Shown: piece after piece, positions 59,507-64,000 of the stretch
How positions within the stretch are numbered: position 1 is the first letter of the stretch
Layout of the letters: each line of letters begins with the position of its first letter
DNA from: Linnemannia schmuckeri
Lineage: Eukaryota > Mortierellomycota > Mortierellomycetes > Mortierellales > Mortierellaceae
Direction of reading: 5' to 3'
NCBI GenBank assembly: GCA_029449235.1
Contig: JANATG010000010.1
Location: forward strand, 124,001 to 188,000
Length of the DNA stretch: 64,000 nucleotides
Program-made: the position numbers and the translations under genes
Notes under the pieces: model-generated
The model's database searches: none
Told to the model about the DNA's origin: nothing
What the model saw: only the letters and a program-made list of their open reading frames with translations

Positions 59507-59962
59507 CTATGCAGACTTAGTCTCTGCTGACGAAGGCGCAACCGGAGCAGAAGTATCAACAGGTGCGGGCGCACCCTGAGCGGGAACAGGTGGCACTGCT
59601 GGAGATGCTGGTTCAGGTGTAGATGTGCTGGCAGCAGCTGTAACATTGGCGTTGGCGACTGCAGCTTCAGCCTGGCGGTTCATCTCCTCTGCCCTAGTCT
59701 GCTGTACAACCTCATACTGCCATGTTCCCTTGCTCTCTCTATATGTATAGTATGAACAAACGATATGCCAATTGGGTCAGCCAGTAAGCTTTCCTTGTCG
59801 ACTTCAAGTACCTACTACCCATCAGATCAAAGGTGCATTACGAAAAAGTCGTATCCAAATTTACCTCTGGTACTTCTTGAACATGGGCTCCCAGATGTAA
59901 AAGCCAGACATGACGCCGACACCTGCGGCGATAACCAGGGGGATATTGCGGTTGAAGCTCAT
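59507..59962 (-). CDS. Small single-pass membrane protein, 109 aa
   Basis: Two exons on the minus strand, 59865-59962 and 59507-59738, joined in phase 2 (KKYQR to ESKGTWQYE). The N-terminus has no cleavable signal but a single hydrophobic segment, IPLVIAAGVGVMSGFYIW, followed by a basic flank (KKYQR). The rest is Gln/Glu helical, then an Ala/Pro/Thr/Val low-complexity tail. This layout, a short N-terminal anchor starting at residue 7, is common in small mitochondrial inner-membrane proteins of fungi (Ecm19-like proteins, for instance), but I cannot name the family. It shares a divergent promoter with the PMP47-like carrier. Confidence 0.7.
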
Positions 59963-61136
59963 AGTGATTGTGTTTTTATGAGAATGGGGTGTTTGAAAGT
60001 GAATGAATGTGAATGGGAGAATCTGATTCAACCTTCTTTTTTACCCGATTGAAGTAAGAATTTCGAACCTGGAAAAGCCACCCAGGAAGTCCAAGTTCAA
60101 GGAAGGGAAAATCAGATCGCGATCGGCCTGAAAGATGCGGGGGAGAGACAAGCAAGCAGGAGAAGAAAGAAGCGACTGAGCGTCGTTCTAGAGAAACATG
60201 TCTGCTACAACCAGGTGGAAAAGACACTAGGGATGCATAGTGTCAGAAGGGAATGGAGGGGGAAGGTGGGGTAGACGAGCTGTGCTGTCTATGCTTTCTT
60301 ATGCGTGAAGGAAGGGCAACGTGAGGGACTGAGAGCGAGAGAAGAGATATATATGATGACCCTGAATAATAATCCGGGGTAACAAGCGTGAGGAGAGAGC
60401 TGGGATGTATCGACACATGGGAAGAAGGACCGACTACGTGAGATGACGAGAGCTCTATATCTCGACTAGACAGTGAAGTTAGTGGACGGGAAATGTTTGG
60501 CCGAGAAGAAGGAAGAGGTGTCCACGGAGCAAACAAAAAGGGACGATCGCCCACTCTTTTGTCGGTCCGCCTTGACACTGGTCAAAAGGGATCAAAATGA
60601 AAAATAAAAACGGTCAAAAGTCCAATTGGAATTCTTGACGGAGAGGAGGACTCTTCCCACGCAAGTTCTCGTTTTCGGAAAAAAGGGGAGCACCTCCACT
60701 TTTCGACAATGGATGAAGAACAATGCTGTTCTTGTTGAGAATGTGAGGACGTGTGGATGAAGAGTAGCTGCAAGAAGAAGAAGAAGAGTAAACGTGCCTG
60801 ACGATTGAAGGTTAGTTCAGGAGTAGCCTCCAACAAGCTAGTTTAGATGACTGCAAGCACAAAGACATCAGAAAGCGATTTTCATGTGACACGACTCGAG
60901 TCGAGATGCGGATCCGGGGCACTCGAACAAGCAAGAAAAGAAAAAAAACGGTCGCCGGGCGAGTCAGCGAAGAGTGGCACAACTTCTTGGTCAGCTCCTT
61001 TCTTTCTCCTTTTCCTTTTCTCTTTTTCATTCTTCTCTTCTCCTTTTTTTGTCCTCTTTTCATCACTCCTCCCTCTCTTTTGTACATTCACCCCTGCTCC
61101 CCCTTCTCTCCCCTCCATACTTAATACACATCAACC
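59963..61136. other. Divergent promoter region, small membrane protein / PMP47-like carrier
   Basis: 1.2 kb with a CT-rich stretch (60990-61120) directly before the carrier start. Open frames here are translations of purine/pyrimidine-rich DNA. Confidence 0.5.
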
Positions 61137-63113
61137 ATGTCTGACAGCACAGTTCACGCCATTGCCGGTACGTCCATTACTTCTCTCATCCCTACTCTTC
61201 CTTCTTCGTCGCATGCCTCTCTTTTTCCATACCACCTCACTCTTCACAACTACAAGTCGATGCGGTTATCAGAAACGAACAAAGGACAGCAATAACGCAG
61301 GATACACAAAAACACATGAACCGTAGTATTTTACACACACACGCTTCACCTAGTTGAGCCTCCGCCTTACACGCTTTCTTTTCTCGTGTACAACAAAATA
61401 GGTGCCGGAGGTGGAATCATTTCCATGGCATTGACCTATCCCTTGATCACCATCAGCAGCAGACTCCAAGTCCAGAAGAACAAAGACAGCAAGGAAGCTT
61501 ACAAGGTATAGCGACGGCGAGTGTTCATGCTGCTTTTTGAACGATGGGTCACAGTTCAATTAAAGTGACAGATCTAGTATCATCACACTCACACGTCCAC
61601 AAACACAACTTTTGATACAATAGAGCGGCTTGGATGCCGTCAAGAAGATCGTCGCCAAGGAGGGTATCTCCGGTCTCTACTCGTATGTCTCTCTTCGTTA
61701 GCATGATTGCCACTGGCATTTTCATTGACAATTGCTGTTTTTTTGGATGTGTTTGTCAAGCTGGATCAGCTTTTTTTTTTTCTTGTTTCTGTGTCCCGGA
61801 CGACATCAACAACATGGTCACACAGGGCGGAGGAATAGGAATAGGCTAACATTTCTATTTGATCCCATGTGCAACACTTTTTTTTTTTTTTCGGCTGAGC
61901 ATCAACAGTAACAACAAAAATATCAACTTACTAACCCTACTTTCCACCTTCCTCACGTTTGTGTTATTTTCGTAGTGGATTGGACAGCGCGTTGTTCGGT
62001 ATCTCGCTCACCAACTACTGCTACTACTACTTCTACGAGTTCACAAAGTCGGTCATCGACAAGGCCCAGATGAGCACCCTTGAGTCCATGTCTGCCGGAG
62101 CCGTCGCCGGTACGATTCTTCTTGTCCGTTTTTTGTGTGTTTGTACTTTTTTAAAGTGGGCGATCGTGTTTTTGAAATTTTTTGGTGATCTGAAACTTGA
62201 CCCCTGCCTGTGCGTGGATTTGAGATGCGGAAATAACTCGTTCATTGGTGGCATATCCTAAATTCCTTCGTTAATTATTGTCATGTTCGATAGGTGCCGC
62301 CACTGTCATGATCACCAACCCTATCTGGGTCATCAACGTAAGTCCCCCATCGCAGATATACTTTTAACTCAGGACCAAAACATCGACTCTCTGAACAACT
62401 TCAGATCACACCACACCGCTCAAAACATGTTGACAGAACTCTCCTTTACACCTTTCAAAAAAAAAAACAATAGACCCGCATTGCGACCCGTAACGCAAGC
62501 GCCCCAAACTCGCGCCCTCTGGGCACCTTGGAGACCGCTCAGCAAATGATCAAGGACAATGGCCTTAAGTCCTTCTGGCAGGGTGTCATGCCCGCCCTCA
62601 TCTTGGTCGCCAACCCTATCATCCAGTACACCGTCTTTGAGAAGATCAAGGCTCGTATTGCCAAGTCCCGTGCTCTTAGCAGCTTTGACTTCTTCTTGCT
62701 TGGAGCTATCTCTAAGCTTGCCGCTACCAGCATCACCTACCCTTACATGTACGTCCTTTTTTTCCTTGTCTTTTGGAGTCTCTCACTCGAACTCTTTTAT
62801 ATATGTCCGATCTCTAACCCCCCTACCCTTCTATTCTTCATTTCTGTACCCAAAACAAAATAGTGTGGTGAAGTCGCGTATGCAGTTGAAGCAGTCAGAC
62901 GACGCCAAGGAGCGCTACAGCTCGATCATGGACGGATTCCGCAAGATCATCAAGTACGAGGGTGTTGCCGGTCTCTACAAGGGCATCTCGTCCAAGATTG
63001 TTCAGTCCATCCTCACTGCCTCGTTCCTCTTCATGGCCCAGGCTTCTTTGGTCGAGTATGTCGCTCGTCTCTTGGTTACCCTTGGCATGCGTGCTCCCCC
63101 TAAGCGCATCTAA
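61137..63113 (+). CDS. Peroxisomal adenine nucleotide carrier, PMP47/SLC25A17-like, 298 aa
   Basis: Seven exons: 61137-61167, 61402-61505, 61624-61682, 61976-62109, 62294-62337, 62474-62748, 62864-63113. Intron phases are consistent and the frame closes. The product has the three-fold mitochondrial-carrier plan. Signature 1 is GGIISMALTYPLITISSRLQ, signature 2 is TNPIWVINTR, and signature 3 is TYPYIVVKSRMQLK. The first signature lacks the usual acidic residue after Pro and the second has W, both seen in PMP47/PMP34 proteins rather than in the ADP/ATP translocase. EGISGLYSGL, DNGLKSFWQGV and EGVAGLYKGI are the repeat-end loops. PMP47-type carriers bring ATP into peroxisomes for fatty-acid activation; CoA, FAD and NAD are also reported substrates in vertebrates. 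Subfamily assignment is by motif and moderately sure. Confidence 0.88.
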
Positions 63114-63342
63114 GCGGTGGAGTTTCTGTGTATAAGAGATGGAAAATGGATTGTAAACACCTAGTGCAAAAAAAAAAAAAAAAGATATAGATGTTTCTCT
63201 CCGAATTATGTAGATTTACAACACGTATCATAAACTTCTCATTAGAACATGTAACGCATTCAATAGAAGATTGTTGAGGGGCTATGTGTTGTTTTTATAT
63301 TAGGTGAAGGGGGGTAAAATAGATAAATAGATAAATAGATTC
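63114..63342. other. Convergent spacer, carrier / truncated gene
   Basis: Short AT-rich 3' region holding both terminators, with an A run at 63168-63183 and an ATAGATAA microsatellite near 63320. Confidence 0.5.
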
Positions 63343-64000
63343 TCAGCGTCCTCCTGGTGGTGGTGACGGTGGTGACGGTGGTGATAATGAGTGGGGGGTA
63401 TCCAAAGGTTGTTGTCCCTGTCGTTCCATCTCAGTATCTACACCACCATAATTCAGCTCATAATCCTCCTTGCTGTCTCCAGATTCAGTCCTGACAACCA
63501 TCGAGGGCCGTGCGGCGTACGATAACCGTGACAACTTGGACTGTGACCAGGATCCTGATCCTGATCCAGTACCAGAACCACCAACTCCACTACCATCACT
63601 CTCATCCGACATCGTCTGCTGTTGCTGGTGTATGTGTTGCAGCTGTTGAAGGCGCTGCTGGTATATATAATCGGCATCACTTCCATTTCCACGGGCACCA
63701 GTCCCGTCCAACCGATTGATCCCAATTTCCGTCATCTCCTGCCCTCCTGGTCCTACTACTACTGGCGGCGACCGCCTGCCAAGACTGCTCCCTCGACTCC
63801 GCGGTGTACCCGTACCACTCACACCACCGGGCAAATACTCCTGCCCATCATCCACCACCCCACTCTCCCCTCCACAACTCCTCTCGCTCACCCTCCCACT
63901 ACTCATCCCACCACCCAACCTCCTCCCAAGCTGCCGTTCATACTGTCTCCTGAGATGCTCATCATTAAACCCTCGATAGTTTACCGTATCGACAGAAAAG
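63343..64000 (-). CDS. C-terminal part of a low-complexity protein, 5'-truncated by the window edge
   Basis: On the minus strand the frame is open from the window end to TGA at 63343-63345, giving at least 218 residues. The first visible segment is ordered and charged (DTVNYRGFNDEHLRRQYERQ). The rest is low complexity: Gly/Ser runs, a Gln/His run (QRLQQLQHIHQQQQ), an acidic patch and a Pro-rich end (SPPSPPSPPPGGR). It resembles the disordered cytoplasmic tail of a larger regulatory or membrane protein. The family cannot be named from this part. Confidence 0.65.
   Translation of the reverse strand, partial: FSVDTVNYRGFNDEHLRRQYERQLGRRLGGGMSSGRVSERSCGGESGVVDDGQEYLPGGVSGTGTPRSRGSSLGRRSPPVVVGPGGQEMTEIGINRLDGTGARGNGSDADYIYQQRLQQLQHIHQQQQTMSDESDGSGVGGSGTGSGSGSWSQSKLSRLSYAARPSMVVRTESGDSKEDYELNYGGVDTEMERQGQQPLDTPHSLSPPSPPSPPPGGR

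Overview
The window is nuclear DNA of a filamentous fungus. Genes are dense and lie on both strands. They carry many short introns (mostly 45-150 bp, GT-AG, with T-rich acceptors and two likely GC-AG introns), and the spacers hold long homopolymer T runs, CT-rich tracts and microsatellites. Gene content (a Fus3/Kss1-type MAP kinase, a Sec4/Rab8 GTPase, an Osh6/7-like lipid transfer protein, a PMP47-type peroxisomal carrier, the CCR4-NOT subunit NOT3, COX20, and Ndc10-like proteins) and intron density fit an early-diverging fungus. My best guess is Mortierellomycotina; that is inference, not proof. All exon coordinates were derived by hand from splice signals, conserved protein motifs and frame consistency. 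No transcript data were used.

Layout, left to right. 1-18.1 kb is ordinary housekeeping and signalling: the end of a membrane protein gene, an HNH-type protein, a UPF0598 (C8orf82-like) mitochondrial protein, an ERK-type MAPK, a Sec4/Rab8 GTPase, ribosomal protein uL15 and an S41-family (CPAF-like) peptidase. 18.7-32.7 kb is the most unusual part: three tandem, same-strand members of one family. Each begins with a short Ser/Pro-rich exon and a basic linker, then one or more copies of a roughly 100-residue module resembling the N-terminal core-binding region of Crypton/Ndc10-type tyrosine recombinase derivatives. The module is followed by an Ndc10-domain-II-like block (CPVGALAF motif) and a coiled-coil tail. 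Copy A has three modules and an intact frame of about 1398 codons. Copy B has two modules and one in-frame TAG, and its 5' end is unclear. Copy C is truncated 16 codons into its first module. The modules sit in exon cassettes with the repeating phase pattern 0-2-1-0, which would allow duplication by exon shuffling. A 380-bp foldback repeat follows.

34.9-49.3 kb returns to conserved genes: COX20, a mitochondrial PPR-like protein, the Osh-type protein, an NAD kinase fused to an N-terminal PB1-like domain, an uncharacterised polytopic membrane protein with an HPHHWQ motif, a pterin-4a-carbinolamine dehydratase with a presequence, and a serine lipase. 49.3-54.6 kb is a decayed island: a coiled-coil gene fragment, a secreted-protein gene broken by TGA, a hAT transposase relic, and two head-to-head Tc1/mariner ends that form a hairpin with 286-bp arms. 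55.8-64 kb holds NOT3, a small single-pass membrane protein, the PMP47-like carrier and the 3' end of a gene that runs off the window.

The genes are mostly unrelated in function, as is normal for fungal chromosomes. Several neighbours share either a convergent terminator region (COX20/PPR, Osh/NAD kinase, PCD/lipase) or a divergent promoter (PPR/Osh, small membrane protein/PMP47).
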